A DNA stretch of 64,000 nucleotides, from contig JACKHG010000008.1 in NCBI GenBank assembly GCA_020639115.1, positions 1 through 64,000 on the forward strand, in the 5' to 3' direction. Every line of letters begins with the position of its first letter. Position 1 is the first letter of the stretch. Positions 20,999-29,801 of the stretch are shown piece by piece. A program made the position numbers and the translations under genes. This DNA comes from Phycisphaerales bacterium (lineage in GTDB: Bacteria; Planctomycetota; Phycisphaerae; UBA1845). The notes under the pieces were generated by a model. The model ran no database searches. It saw only the letters and a list, made by a program, of their open reading frames with translations, and was not told where the DNA came from.

Positions 20999-21163
20999 CC
21001 CCGCGCAGCCGACCAGCGCGAGCGGCGCCAGGAACACCCGGTTGAGAAACCCGGTCGCGAAGCTGAACGTGAACGGGCCGCCGAAGGCCAGCGCGCTGTC
21101 CGCGACCAGCAGGCAGGCCAGGATCATCACGTAGTACCGCAGGTAGCGTACGCCACGTTTCAT
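20996..21163 (-). CDS. 56-aa exported peptide
   Basis: This short gene encodes a 55-residue peptide. It begins MKRGVRYLRYYVMILACLLV, a basic start plus a hydrophobic signal, then ADSALAFGGPFTF, and ends FLAPLALVGCAG. A strong AAAGGAG lies eight bases before the ATG, unusually clear for this window. The protein resembles no family I recognise. It may be a secreted or membrane-retained peptide. It lies divergently 218 bases upstream of cysteine synthase. Its stop codon is the first three bases of a repeated palindrome. Confidence 0.55.
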   Translation of the reverse strand: MKRGVRYLRYYVMILACLLVADSALAFGGPFTFSFATGFLNRVFLAPLALVGCAG

Positions 21164-21381
21164 AAAGACACTCCTTTGTCACAAGTCGCACCGGCTGCGG
21201 ACCGCTCCGCCGCGCCGCCACAGTCTACCCGGCGGACCGGGCGCATGCATCAGGCGGATTTGCGGTGGGGCGGGTGCGTTCCCGCGGCACCGCGGCGATT
21301 TGACATGATTTCCGCGAGTTCCTACGATCAACCGCTGGTGAAGGTAAGCCGGGCCGGCGATGCCCACCGGGAGTTGTAACC

Positions 21382-22329
21382 ATGGTCAACCGATACGAAA
21401 GCAGCGTGGCCAGCATTGGCCGCACGCCCCTCGTCCGCATCAACCGCATCATCGACGCACCCGCCAAGGTCTACGCCAAGCTGGAGTTTCGCAATCCGCT
21501 GGCGAGCGTGAAGGACCGCATCGGCGCGGCGATGATCGAGGCCGGCGAGAAGAACGGCGACATCAACAAGGACACCGTGGTCATCGAGCCCACCAGCGGC
21601 AACACCGGCATCGCCCTGGCGTTCGTCTGCGCCGCGAAGGGTTACAAGCTGCGGTTGACCATGCCGGAGAGCATGTCGGTCGAGCGGCGCTCGGTCCTGC
21701 GCCAGCTCGGTGCGGATCTCGTGCTCACGCCGGCTGCGGAGGGCATGCCCGGCGCGGTGCGCGTCGCCGAGCGCCTCGTTGAGGAAACCCCGCACGCGTT
21801 CATGCCCCAGCAGTTCCGCAACCCGGCCAACCCGGAGATTCACCGCAAAACCACGGCTGAGGAGATCTGGAACGACACCGAAGGCGCCGCGGACATCCTC
21901 GTCGCCGGCGTCGGCACCGGCGGCACCATCACCGGCGTCGGCGAGGTGCTCAAGAGCAAGAAGAGCAGCTTCTTCTGCTATGCGGTCGAGCCGGAAACGT
22001 CGCCGGTCATCACCCAGGTCAAGGCGGGCGAGAAGATCCAGCCCGGCAAGCACCGCATCCAGGGCATCGGCGCCGGATTCATTCCCGAGACCCTCAACCT
22101 CGACATCGTCGACGACGTGGCCCGCGTTTCCGATGACGACGCGTTCGCCTGGGCCCGCCGCGCCGCCCGCGAGGAGGGCATCCTTTGCGGCATCTCCTCG
22201 GGCGCCGCGCTCTGCGCCGCCAACGCCGTCGCGCACCTGCCCCAGAACAAGGGCAAGACCATCATTGCGATCCTGGCCAGCGCCGGCGAGCGTTATCTCT
22301 CGACCCCGCTGTTCGAGGCCGCGACCTAG
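21382..22329 (+). CDS. cysK: Cysteine synthase A
   Basis: This 315-aa PLP enzyme makes cysteine from O-acetylserine and sulfide. Family features include the N-terminal IGRTPLVRIN, the PLP lysine in ASVKDRIG (near residue 43), the PTSGNTGIAL substrate loop, GVGTGGTITGVG for phosphate binding, and GISSGAALCA near the C-terminus. Length matches CysK (about 310-320 aa). GGGAG lies about ten bases upstream of the ATG. Its stop TAG is the first triplet of a palindromic repeat (22327-22340). Together with the adjacent desulfurase-like gene it forms a cysteine/sulfur pair. Confidence 0.93.
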   Translation: MVNRYESSVASIGRTPLVRINRIIDAPAKVYAKLEFRNPLASVKDRIGAAMIEAGEKNGDINKDTVVIEPTSGNTGIALAFVCAAKGYKLRLTMPESMSVERRSVLRQLGADLVLTPAAEGMPGAVRVAERLVEETPHAFMPQQFRNPANPEIHRKTTAEEIWNDTEGAADILVAGVGTGGTITGVGEVLKSKKSSFFCYAVEPETSPVITQVKAGEKIQPGKHRIQGIGAGFIPETLNLDIVDDVARVSDDDAFAWARRAAREEGILCGISSGAALCAANAVAHLPQNKGKTIIAILASAGERYLSTPLFEAAT

Positions 22330-22340
22330 CGCAGGCGCTA
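22327..22340 (+). repeat. Covarying palindrome, copy B
   Basis: TAGCGCAGGCGCTA. Relative to copy A, both arms change together (A-T to C-G), keeping the dyad. The TAG is the cysK stop. The following bases, TTCAAGTGCGGCGGGCGTGC, closely match those after copy A. Confidence 0.6.
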
Positions 22341-22410
22341 TTCAAGTGCGGCGGGCGTGCTGCCGGATGTCCGGCGCTACCTGCGGGAGTCTCGCCCCGT
22401 TCTTCGGAAT

Positions 22411-23496
22411 TCATCCCCCGAGGACCACGTCCGCGGTCCAGCGCAGGCCACTGATGTCGGCCAGTTCCACCGCGTAGCGGCCGGGCGCGAGCGTGCGCAG
22501 TTGAGGTGCGTGCAGCGTCACTTCCGCCAGCGCCCCCAACGGAATGACCAGACTGTGCGCCCCTGGCTTCACCTGGGCGACGTGACGATTGGCAATGTCC
22601 GCAGGCGTCAGCCGTGCCAACTCGTCCGCCGACCACGCAGCGATCACGGCGCCGCCGGCGTCGCTGAGCGTCACGCCGATCGCAAAGGAGCCGTACACGT
22701 CCGCGCCCTCCACGCGCGTCAGCTCCATCGCCAACGCGTCCCCGGTGATGCGCGCCTTGGATATTTCCACCACGGGCCGGACCGACTTGTTGTGCAGCCG
22801 GCCCCACACCCCCCCGTGGAAGACCTGATTCGTGAAAAGCGTCAGGGCCAGCACCGCGACGGCACACACCACCACCCCGCGGTGCGTCAGTCGGGTCCAC
22901 GCCGCCTCGACGCGGCCCATCCACGCCACCCGGCGCGCTCCGCCCGTCCCCCACCGTCGCGCAAGCAAGTGATCGAGCGAATAGCGGCCCCCTCCGGCGA
23001 ACGCAAACGCCAACCCCGCCCCCACGCCCAGGATGCCGATCTGCCACTCGTCGAGGCAGGTCGTCCCGAGCCAACCGGCTCCGAGCAGTATGCCGAACGC
23101 AAGCGCACTGGTGGCGAGCCCGGTCAGCCGCGTGAACAGACCCGCCATCAACGCGAGACCCACGACGCCCTCGACCACCGTGAACGCCAGCAGCTTCCAC
23201 CACAACAACTCGGGATGTGTAACGAAGAACGCGATCACCGGCTTGATACCCAGCGCGTTGGGCAGAAAGTGGTTGAACTTCTCGCCGATGTACCCCGGCG
23301 CATCCGGCGAAAGCTTGTTCTCGAGCACCACGCGCCGCCAGAACGCCGAGAAGTACGTCCACCCCACGATCAGCCGCAAAGGCAGCAACAGCGTCCCGGC
23401 CCAGAGACGCTGCGCCTGAGCCGTCGGCATCCGTACATCTGTTTCCTCGATTGTCCCGGTCGCCGCGACCCCATCCGGATTCTCAGTTGTATGCAT
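22411..23496 (-). CDS. doxDA: Fused DoxD-DoxA thiosulfate:quinone oxidoreductase-like protein
   Basis: This 361-aa membrane protein combines two modules. Residues about 20-170 form a DoxD/DoxX-like four-helix domain (LIVGWTYFSAFWRRVVLENK, FNHFLPNALGIKPVIAFFVTH). The C-terminal 220-361 region resembles DoxA (FHGGVWGRLHNKSVRP, VGVTLSD-like segment, LAPGRYAVELADISG). In Acidianus, DoxD and DoxA are separate subunits of the quinone-reducing thiosulfate oxidase; fused forms are known in bacteria. The predicted role is thiosulfate oxidation to tetrathionate with electron transfer to quinone. The start at 23496 has GGAGAC upstream. It is convergent with cysK and co-oriented with the MDR oxidoreductase. 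Confidence 0.82.
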   Translation of the reverse strand: MHTTENPDGVAATGTIEETDVRMPTAQAQRLWAGTLLLPLRLIVGWTYFSAFWRRVVLENKLSPDAPGYIGEKFNHFLPNALGIKPVIAFFVTHPELLWWKLLAFTVVEGVVGLALMAGLFTRLTGLATSALAFGILLGAGWLGTTCLDEWQIGILGVGAGLAFAFAGGGRYSLDHLLARRWGTGGARRVAWMGRVEAAWTRLTHRGVVVCAVAVLALTLFTNQVFHGGVWGRLHNKSVRPVVEISKARITGDALAMELTRVEGADVYGSFAIGVTLSDAGGAVIAAWSADELARLTPADIANRHVAQVKPGAHSLVIPLGALAEVTLHAPQLRTLAPGRYAVELADISGLRWTADVVLGG

Positions 23497-23613
23497 CTGG
23501 TTGTCTCCGATGCCGGCACATCCGCGTGCACGGCAACGCATGGTAGACGTGCGCGCTCGAAACGCCCATTCGCCGGCGGCGTGCGGCGGGACCCGCACGG
23601 CGACGGCAGCACG

Positions 23614-24636
23614 TCAGAAGTCGCTCAGGGTCAGCTTGCCGATGGTCTTGCCGCTCTCGAGCAGGGCGTGAACCGCTTTAAGATTTGCCGCATTGATCGG
23701 ACTGAACGTCCGGGTCTGCGTGGAACGCAATTCACCGCGATCGACCAGATCCGCGACGCGATTCAGCAACCGCCCCTGCTCGGCCATGTCCGGCGTCTGC
23801 CACATCGAACGCGCGAACATGAACTCCCAGTGCAGCGACGCCGCCTTCCGCTTGAGCGGGACCACGTCGAGCGTCGCCGGATCGTCGATCACGCCGATGC
23901 GGCCCTGGGGTGCCAGCACCTCGACGAGCTGGGCGAAGTTCCGCGCGGTCGCCGTGAGGCTGGTGATGTACTTCACCGGCGGCACTGCAAGTGCCTGTAG
24001 TTGGCCGGCGAGCGGCTGCGTGTGATTGATCACATGATGCGCGCCGAGTTCCACCGCCCACCGCGTGGTCTCCGGCCGCGATGCCGTACCGACGATGGTC
24101 AGTCCGGTCAGCCGGCGCGCAAGCTGGATCAGTATCGAACCCACCCCGCCGGCGGCGCCGCTGACGAGCAGGGTGCCGTCCTTCTCCCCTTCGCGAATTC
24201 CCAGCCGGTCGAACAGCAACTCCCACGCCGTGATGCTGGTCAGCGGAAGCGCCGCCGACTCCGCGAAACCGATCGAGCGCGGCTTGCGCCCGACGATCCG
24301 CCAGTCCACCGTCTGGTACTCCGCGTTCGATCCCGGGCGCTCCAACTCCCCGGCATAGTAAACCTCGTCACCGACGGAGAAATCGCGCACCGCCACGCCG
24401 ACCTCGACGACCACACCGGCTGCGTCCCAGCCGATGACGCGTGGTTCCCCCGACGCTTGCGCAGCGGAACCCTGGTGGCGGGCGCCGCGCACCTTCGTGT
24501 CCACTGGATTCACCGAGACGGCGCGCACGTTGACGAGCAGGTCGCACGCTCCCGGCTGGGGGCGCGGCAACTCCAGATCGACGAGCGCATCCGGAGCGTC
24601 GATCGGCCCTGGCTGCTTGAACGCGACTGCTTTCAT
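23614..24636 (-). CDS. MDR-family zinc-type alcohol dehydrogenase-like oxidoreductase
   Basis: This 340-aa NAD(P)H-dependent medium-chain dehydrogenase/reductase opens with MKAVAFKQPGPIDAPDALVD. It has VSVNPVDTKVRGA, VIGWDAAGVVVEVG and the Rossmann motif VSGAAGGVGSILIQLA near residue 157. Catalytic zinc ligands are not apparent, which suggests a quinone reductase-like enzyme (zinc-binding alcohol dehydrogenase family 1 type). The substrate is unknown. GGGAG precedes the ATG. It lies 117 bases upstream of doxDA on the same strand and may be cotranscribed with it. Confidence 0.87.
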   Translation of the reverse strand: MKAVAFKQPGPIDAPDALVDLELPRPQPGACDLLVNVRAVSVNPVDTKVRGARHQGSAAQASGEPRVIGWDAAGVVVEVGVAVRDFSVGDEVYYAGELERPGSNAEYQTVDWRIVGRKPRSIGFAESAALPLTSITAWELLFDRLGIREGEKDGTLLVSGAAGGVGSILIQLARRLTGLTIVGTASRPETTRWAVELGAHHVINHTQPLAGQLQALAVPPVKYITSLTATARNFAQLVEVLAPQGRIGVIDDPATLDVVPLKRKAASLHWEFMFARSMWQTPDMAEQGRLLNRVADLVDRGELRSTQTRTFSPINAANLKAVHALLESGKTIGKLTLSDF

Positions 24637-24719
24637 GGCATAGGTACTCCCTGGCCCGTTCCGCAAATGCTGCGCACGGCTCGGCCCGGACGCCGACGCT
24701 CGACACATTCGCTTGCTGC

Positions 24720-26027
24720 TTACACGAATTCCTGCATGTAGGAATAGCGCGGCGTGAACTTGCCGCGGTGCAGGATCACCGCGCGTTTCAGCGGCTCGGG
24801 CAGTTGCCAGTCGTTGAACGCCACCGACGGATCAGCCTGGGCCAGCCCGGGAATCAGCCCGACCAGCGCGTCGCTGAACGCCTGCGACGCCTCGCGCGGC
24901 AGCTCCGTCGGCAACGCATCCACCGCCATCACCACCGGCCCGTTGCCCGCGAACCCGTCCAGCGCCTCGTGCCGCCCCACGTCGTACACGTACACCGGGT
25001 TGCCCGGGTCGGTCGCCTTCACCGTGCACTCGATCGAGCCCTGCACGTCGCAGGAGATATCCCCAATCACCCGCAGCCGCGGATGTGGCGCCCCGCCGTA
25101 CGTCCCGAACAGGCCGTTGAGCGCGTCCAGCGTCACCAGCCGCGGATACTTCGGCTCCCAGTAGATGCAGTTCACCAGCACCGTCAGCCGCGACAGGAAC
25201 CGGTCGAACACCCCCACGTACTTCTCCGGATGATCGTAGTAGTCCTGCAACGTGAAACGCGTCCCCGCGGAGGCCGGCTGGACCATGTCCTCTTCCCGGA
25301 AAACCACCTGCACGAACTTCCCGTCCAGCGCCCGCGTGTCCAGCGTGGCCAGCTCCGCCGGCTCGACCACCTGCGGATTGAACAACCGCGCAATGCTCTG
25401 CGCCCCCTGCGAGACCTTGCCGTAGCCGGTGATGCCGATCACGATCGGCCCCATGCCGTTCAGCCCGTCACCCGTCCGGCACGCCTCCGCGATCTGCCGG
25501 ATCTCCGACTCCGCCTCCGCGAGGCTCGCATACCGGTGCGCCGGCTTGATCTGCTTCAGTGCCGTGTCACGCCCCTCGATCGCCAGCCGCTGCCCCAGTG
25601 CCCAGAGCGTGTCGATCATCCCCGCCAGTCCGGCGTGATGCCCGAAAAACACGAGCCGCCGCCCCGCGTCATCGGTGATCCGCTCGTAGTCGATCAGGTT
25701 GCAGCCCAGCTCCACGAGTCGCTTGAGCATGCCCATGTTGTACGCCTGGCCCTTGATCGTGTGCGAGAACATGACGTAGGTCTTGCCCGCCGCCAGCGCC
25801 GCCACCGGGATTTCCTTAACGCCCATGATCACGTCGCAATCCGCGACGTCCGCGACCACCGGCACCCCCTGCGCCGCGTAGTCCGCGTCCGCGAACACGC
25901 GCCGCTCCGCGGTCTGCACGACCACCGGCACCTGCGCCTGCACGAGGCGCCCGGCGTGCTCGGGCACCAGCGGAGCCCGCACTTCCCACACCGACTTGTC
26001 TTCCCGGCGAATTCCGATGCGCTGCAT
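24720..26027 (-). CDS. Lysine-ketoglutarate reductase-like / alanine dehydrogenase fold protein
   Basis: This 435-aa protein resembles the N-terminal half of the eukaryotic bifunctional aminoadipic semialdehyde synthase. IGIRREDKSVWEVRAPL, VIMGVKEIP, TYVMFSHTIKGQAYNMG, LIDYERITDD and GHHAGLAGMIDTLWALG align with the AlaDh/PNT-type N-terminal domain of lysine-ketoglutarate reductase. The C-terminal half shows SCDVQGSIECT and TLDALNG-like segments. The predicted activity is reductive condensation of lysine with 2-oxoglutarate to saccharopine, or a related amino acid dehydrogenase reaction. It has no saccharopine dehydrogenase half. The start has a strong GGGAGGTGG upstream. Confidence 0.8.
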   Translation of the reverse strand: MQRIGIRREDKSVWEVRAPLVPEHAGRLVQAQVPVVVQTAERRVFADADYAAQGVPVVADVADCDVIMGVKEIPVAALAAGKTYVMFSHTIKGQAYNMGMLKRLVELGCNLIDYERITDDAGRRLVFFGHHAGLAGMIDTLWALGQRLAIEGRDTALKQIKPAHRYASLAEAESEIRQIAEACRTGDGLNGMGPIVIGITGYGKVSQGAQSIARLFNPQVVEPAELATLDTRALDGKFVQVVFREEDMVQPASAGTRFTLQDYYDHPEKYVGVFDRFLSRLTVLVNCIYWEPKYPRLVTLDALNGLFGTYGGAPHPRLRVIGDISCDVQGSIECTVKATDPGNPVYVYDVGRHEALDGFAGNGPVVMAVDALPTELPREASQAFSDALVGLIPGLAQADPSVAFNDWQLPEPLKRAVILHRGKFTPRYSYMQEFV

Positions 26028-26220
26028 GACCACCTCCCGCGACTCGCCCCGCGCCGCGCCGACGGGCCCGCGAAGTGCCCGATGCGTCGGGTCGGCACAG
26101 TCCATCCGTCCATCCGTGCGGGTGCGTAGGGCCGATGTTAGGTAGCGGAATCAAGGTGGTCAACACGTCCGCGTCAGGTCACTACAATGGCTGGACTTTC
26201 TGCCCAGACGCGACACAGGC

Positions 26221-27633
26221 ATGGCCAGCACCGAGAGCTCCAGGCTCGAAACCATCACCGTCAACCGCATCGTCACCGGCCCCGTGCGCCGCGTAATGCT
26301 TGCGCTCGTCTGGCCGGTCCTCGCCGAGCAGTTTCTCAACACGCTCGTCGGCCTCGTCGACACCTACCTCGCCGGCAACCTGCCCGAGGCCTCGCGCGTG
26401 GCCGCCACCGGCGCCGTCGGGCTCGCGGCTTACGTCGGATGGCTCGTCACCATGCTCTTCGCGCTGGTCGGCACCGGCGCCACGGCGCTGATCGCGCGCA
26501 GCTACGGCGCCGGCGAACGCCCGACCGGCAACCACATCGCCAACCAGGCTGTTATGCTCGTGCTGCTCATGGGCGCGGGGGCATCCGTAGCGCTCTACGC
26601 AGCCGCCCCAGTCTTCGCCTCGTGGCTGCACATGGAGGGCATCACCCTCCAGATGACCGTGCGCTATCTGCGCATCGACGCCTGGGGATATCTGATCTGG
26701 TCGATCAGCCAGGTCGGTGCGGCTTCGCTGCGCGGCGCCGGCGATATGCGCACCTCGCTCAAGGTGCTCTCGATCGTCAACATCCTCAACGTCATCGCCT
26801 CCCCTGCGCTCGTTCACGGGTGGGGGCCGGCGCCGCTGCTCGGCGTGGACGGCATCGTGGTGGGCACGCTGATCGCGCGCATCTGCGGCGGGTTGCTCAT
26901 GCTGCTGATCCTGCTGCGCGGGCGCTTCGGCATCCGCCTGCGTCCCGGCCTGCTGCGTCCGCACTGGGGGCCGATCCGGCGGATCACGCGCATCGGCATC
27001 CCGGCGGCTGCCGATGGCACGATCCTCTGGGGCGGGCACTTTCTGTTCCTGATGATCGTCGGGTTCATCGGCACGGGCGGGGCGGCGGACGTCAATCCGG
27101 CGCTCGCCGCCCACATCGTCGTGGTGCGCATCCTGGCGTTCACCTACCTGCCGGCCTCGGCGTTCGCAACCGCGTGCGCAACGATGATCGGCCAGGCGCT
27201 GGGGGCGGGCGATCCGGCGCGGGCCAGGCGCTGTGGGCACGAGGGCGTGGTGCAGTGCGGCCTGCTCACCGCGGGGGTGGGATTGGGGTTTCTGCTTTTC
27301 GCAACGCCGCTCTGCGGGCTGCTCAACAAGGATCCGCAGGTGATTGCGCTGGCGGCGCCGGTGCTGATGCTCGCGGGTGCGTTTCAGCCGCTGTTGTCCA
27401 CGAATATCGTCTACATCGGCTCCCTGCGCGGGGCCGGCGATACGATTTTCCCCATGATCTTCAGCATCGTCGGGCTGGTCTGCATCCGCGTGCCGGGCGG
27501 CTACCTGCTCGGCGTCGCCCTGCACCACGGACTCTTCGGCGCGTGGTGTGCGGTCTGTGCGGATATCGTCGTGCGCACGACGCTGTCGTTCACCCGCTTC
27601 ACTCGGGGGCGCTGGACGGCGTTGAGGATCTGA
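26221..27633 (+). CDS. MATE-family multidrug efflux transporter
   Basis: This 470-aa inner-membrane antiporter has about 12 helices and exports cationic drugs using Na+ or H+. It belongs to the NorM/DinF-like MATE family, shown by VWPVLAEQFLNTLVGLVDTYLAGNLP near the start, ALVGTGATALIARSYGAG, SLRGAGDMRTSLKVL and the second-half repeat SLRGAGDTIFPM. Length is typical. Its final 35 bases overlap the convergent Arg/Ser-rich TPR gene on the minus strand. Substrate is unknown. Confidence 0.92.
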   Translation: MASTESSRLETITVNRIVTGPVRRVMLALVWPVLAEQFLNTLVGLVDTYLAGNLPEASRVAATGAVGLAAYVGWLVTMLFALVGTGATALIARSYGAGERPTGNHIANQAVMLVLLMGAGASVALYAAAPVFASWLHMEGITLQMTVRYLRIDAWGYLIWSISQVGAASLRGAGDMRTSLKVLSIVNILNVIASPALVHGWGPAPLLGVDGIVVGTLIARICGGLLMLLILLRGRFGIRLRPGLLRPHWGPIRRITRIGIPAAADGTILWGGHFLFLMIVGFIGTGGAADVNPALAAHIVVVRILAFTYLPASAFATACATMIGQALGAGDPARARRCGHEGVVQCGLLTAGVGLGFLLFATPLCGLLNKDPQVIALAAPVLMLAGAFQPLLSTNIVYIGSLRGAGDTIFPMIFSIVGLVCIRVPGGYLLGVALHHGLFGAWCAVCADIVVRTTLSFTRFTRGRWTALRI

Positions 27634-29683
27634 TCGCCTCGTCAACCGCCGCCCGCTCGGCCCCCTGCTGCGCCACGCTCGCCCGCAGCGCCGCGTCCCG
27701 CATGATAAAGTAGGTCGAGTCGTCCGGCGCCGCCGTCATGCACTCCGCGAAGATCGCCCCGGCGCCGTTGGGATCGCCCGAAGCGTAGCGGGCAAAACCG
27801 GAGACATACTTCGCGTCCAGGTCGGTCGGGTTCGCCGCCACGTACGCGTCGAGCTTCGCCAGGTGCTGCTGGTAGTCCGCGGGATTGCCGTACAGGCCCG
27901 CCAGGTCGATCGGACTCTCGATCAGCGTCGGATCCGCCTCCGTCGCCCGCCGGATCGCCATCGACGCGATCAGGTAATCCCCGGTCGCGAAGTGCGCGTA
28001 GCCGTAGAGCATGATGAGTTCGGGCGACTCGGGCGTCGCCAGGATGGCGCGGACAAACTCGCGCCGGGCGAGATCGTAGTCGCCCTGGGCGAACGCCTGC
28101 AGACCAAGGCGATCGTGGTCCTGCGCCTGCGGTGCCTGCGGCGTGGCCGCCGGGACGGACGTCGTGCTCTGCGGATACGCCGTGATCCCCGACTGGGACG
28201 TCGTGCCGTCGTAGTAGTCGGTGTCGTAGTAGTTGTTGGTCACGTACGTGCTGTCGTAGTTGATATCGGCGTCATCCCAGAGGCCGTAGCCGGTGCTGTA
28301 CGGGTATCCCCAGGAGTACGTGTTGTACCACGGGTAACCCCAACCGGTGACGTAGGTCGTCGTCTGCGGGTAGCACCAGCTCTTGAAGTGGTGGCGGTGC
28401 CCGTACGCACCCAGGCCGTACGGCCAGCAGTTGCTGCGGCCGCCGTAGTACGAGAAGCCCAAGCTCCACGAGGAACCCCGGTCGTGATCGTGATGACGGC
28501 CGCGGCCATAGCTGCGCCCGATGCCCCAGACGCCCAGCGTGCTGCGCGAGCCCACCCCGAGATCGTTGAACCCGTAGCCGACGCCGAAGGCCGGCGACGG
28601 GTAGTTGTTGCGGCGATACCAGTCGATGCGGCCGCTGTCATACTCGGGCCGGTTGTAGGCGGAGAAGTAGCTGCCCGGCAGCGACGACGAGAACGACAGG
28701 GCGCTGCCGCCGCGGCGCACGGGCGGCGCGCTGCGTCGCGTGCCGCTACGGCCATACGTCGAGGGGCCGCGACGTCCGCTATCCGGTTCACGGGTCGCCA
28801 CCGCATCGATGCCGCCGATCGAACCGCGACCGTAGTTGGACGCGTTGTCGCGCGTCACGAAGAAGCTGCGCCGCGAGACGCGCGGCGTCGCGGACCGCGT
28901 GCTGACGCTCGAGCGGTTGTTGAAGCTCGAACGGCTCGACACGCTCGGCGTGCTGCGCCCGTAAGTCGGACGCGTGATGGTCGTGCTGCGCGAATCGATG
29001 GAGCGCGGCGCGGTATACGTCGAACTCGGCGTGCGGTTCGTGAAGGTCCGCTGCTGGTTGCTCGACCGCGGCGAAACGTAGCTGCGCGTCGGCGCGCTGC
29101 GGCGCGGCGCCACGAACGTCGAGCTGGAGCGGGTCCCCGTGCTGCGCCGCACCGGTGACACGCTGCGCTGCGACATCGTCGCGCGGCCCGTGCTGGAGCG
29201 CCGTGAGTACACGCTCGCGCCCCGCGAGGACGACCGCGGCGTCGATGAGCGGAAGCCGAAACTGCTGCGCGACGACGGGTGCCCGACGCTGCTCCGCGAG
29301 GACGGCGCGCTGCGGCGGCCAATGTGGATGCTCGAAGAACCATGCGACGGCCGCGAAGAAACCCGGCTGCGCGATGAAATCGCACTGCGCGACGACACGC
29401 GGCTGCGCGACGACGTGCTCCGCCGCGACGTGCTGGGGGTCGAGCGGCGCGACGTGTGCGTCGAGCGGCGAACCGCCGGCGCCGAACGCCGGCTCGTCGA
29501 GCGCGGGCTGCGCCGCGCTGTTGCGTGGTTCGAACGCGACGCGTGCGACACCGAACGGCTCCGCGTTGCGTTGCGTCCGGAGCGCTTGCTCTTGACCTGT
29601 GCGTTGACTTCAACCGTGGCCGCCAGAACGATGGCCAACCCGAGCATCAGCCTGACCGGCAGTCGCATTCCATGAGCGAACAT
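27599..29683 (-). CDS. Exported Arg/Ser-rich TPR protein
   Basis: This 694-aa protein has a signal peptide (LPVRLMLGLAIVLAATVEVNA). Residues about 30-290 are extremely rich in Arg-Ser and Thr-Ser dipeptides, for example RRSTSSRSRVSSRS. A Gly/Tyr/Trp-rich middle follows with YYGGRSNCWPYGLGAYGH. The C-terminal third (about 530-690) has TPR-like helices: HDRLGLQAFAQGDYDLARRE, ATGDYLIASMAIRRATEADP and ARYASGDPNGAGAIFAEC. The Arg/Ser region resembles eukaryotic SR proteins in composition, but it is exported, so an extracellular polyanion-binding or matrix role is more likely. GAGGTGG lies seven bases before the ATG, and a good promoter lies at 29759. Its 3' end overlaps the MATE gene. Confidence 0.8.
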   Translation of the reverse strand: MFAHGMRLPVRLMLGLAIVLAATVEVNAQVKSKRSGRNATRSRSVSHASRSNHATARRSPRSTSRRSAPAVRRSTHTSRRSTPSTSRRSTSSRSRVSSRSAISSRSRVSSRPSHGSSSIHIGRRSAPSSRSSVGHPSSRSSFGFRSSTPRSSSRGASVYSRRSSTGRATMSQRSVSPVRRSTGTRSSSTFVAPRRSAPTRSYVSPRSSNQQRTFTNRTPSSTYTAPRSIDSRSTTITRPTYGRSTPSVSSRSSFNNRSSVSTRSATPRVSRRSFFVTRDNASNYGRGSIGGIDAVATREPDSGRRGPSTYGRSGTRRSAPPVRRGGSALSFSSSLPGSYFSAYNRPEYDSGRIDWYRRNNYPSPAFGVGYGFNDLGVGSRSTLGVWGIGRSYGRGRHHDHDRGSSWSLGFSYYGGRSNCWPYGLGAYGHRHHFKSWCYPQTTTYVTGWGYPWYNTYSWGYPYSTGYGLWDDADINYDSTYVTNNYYDTDYYDGTTSQSGITAYPQSTTSVPAATPQAPQAQDHDRLGLQAFAQGDYDLARREFVRAILATPESPELIMLYGYAHFATGDYLIASMAIRRATEADPTLIESPIDLAGLYGNPADYQQHLAKLDAYVAANPTDLDAKYVSGFARYASGDPNGAGAIFAECMTAAPDDSTYFIMRDAALRASVAQQGAERAAVDEAIRSSTPSSAPE

Positions 29684-29758
29684 GATCCACCTCGCTTTTT
29701 TGGACGTATCCCCGTACGCCCGGCCAATATCAGGGACACGAATAATACCGCTACGTTA

Positions 29759-29787
29759 AATATAACGGGCAAGAAAATGAATGGCAA
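29759..29787 (-). promoter_or_regulatory. Sigma70-type promoter for the Arg/Ser-rich TPR gene
   Basis: On the minus strand, TTGCCA (29787-29782) and TATATT (29764-29759) are spaced 17 bases apart, each one mismatch from consensus. They sit in an unusually AT-rich patch and predict a leader of about 70 bases. Confidence 0.6.
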
Positions 29788-29801
29788 GAATATTCGGGTT
29801 T

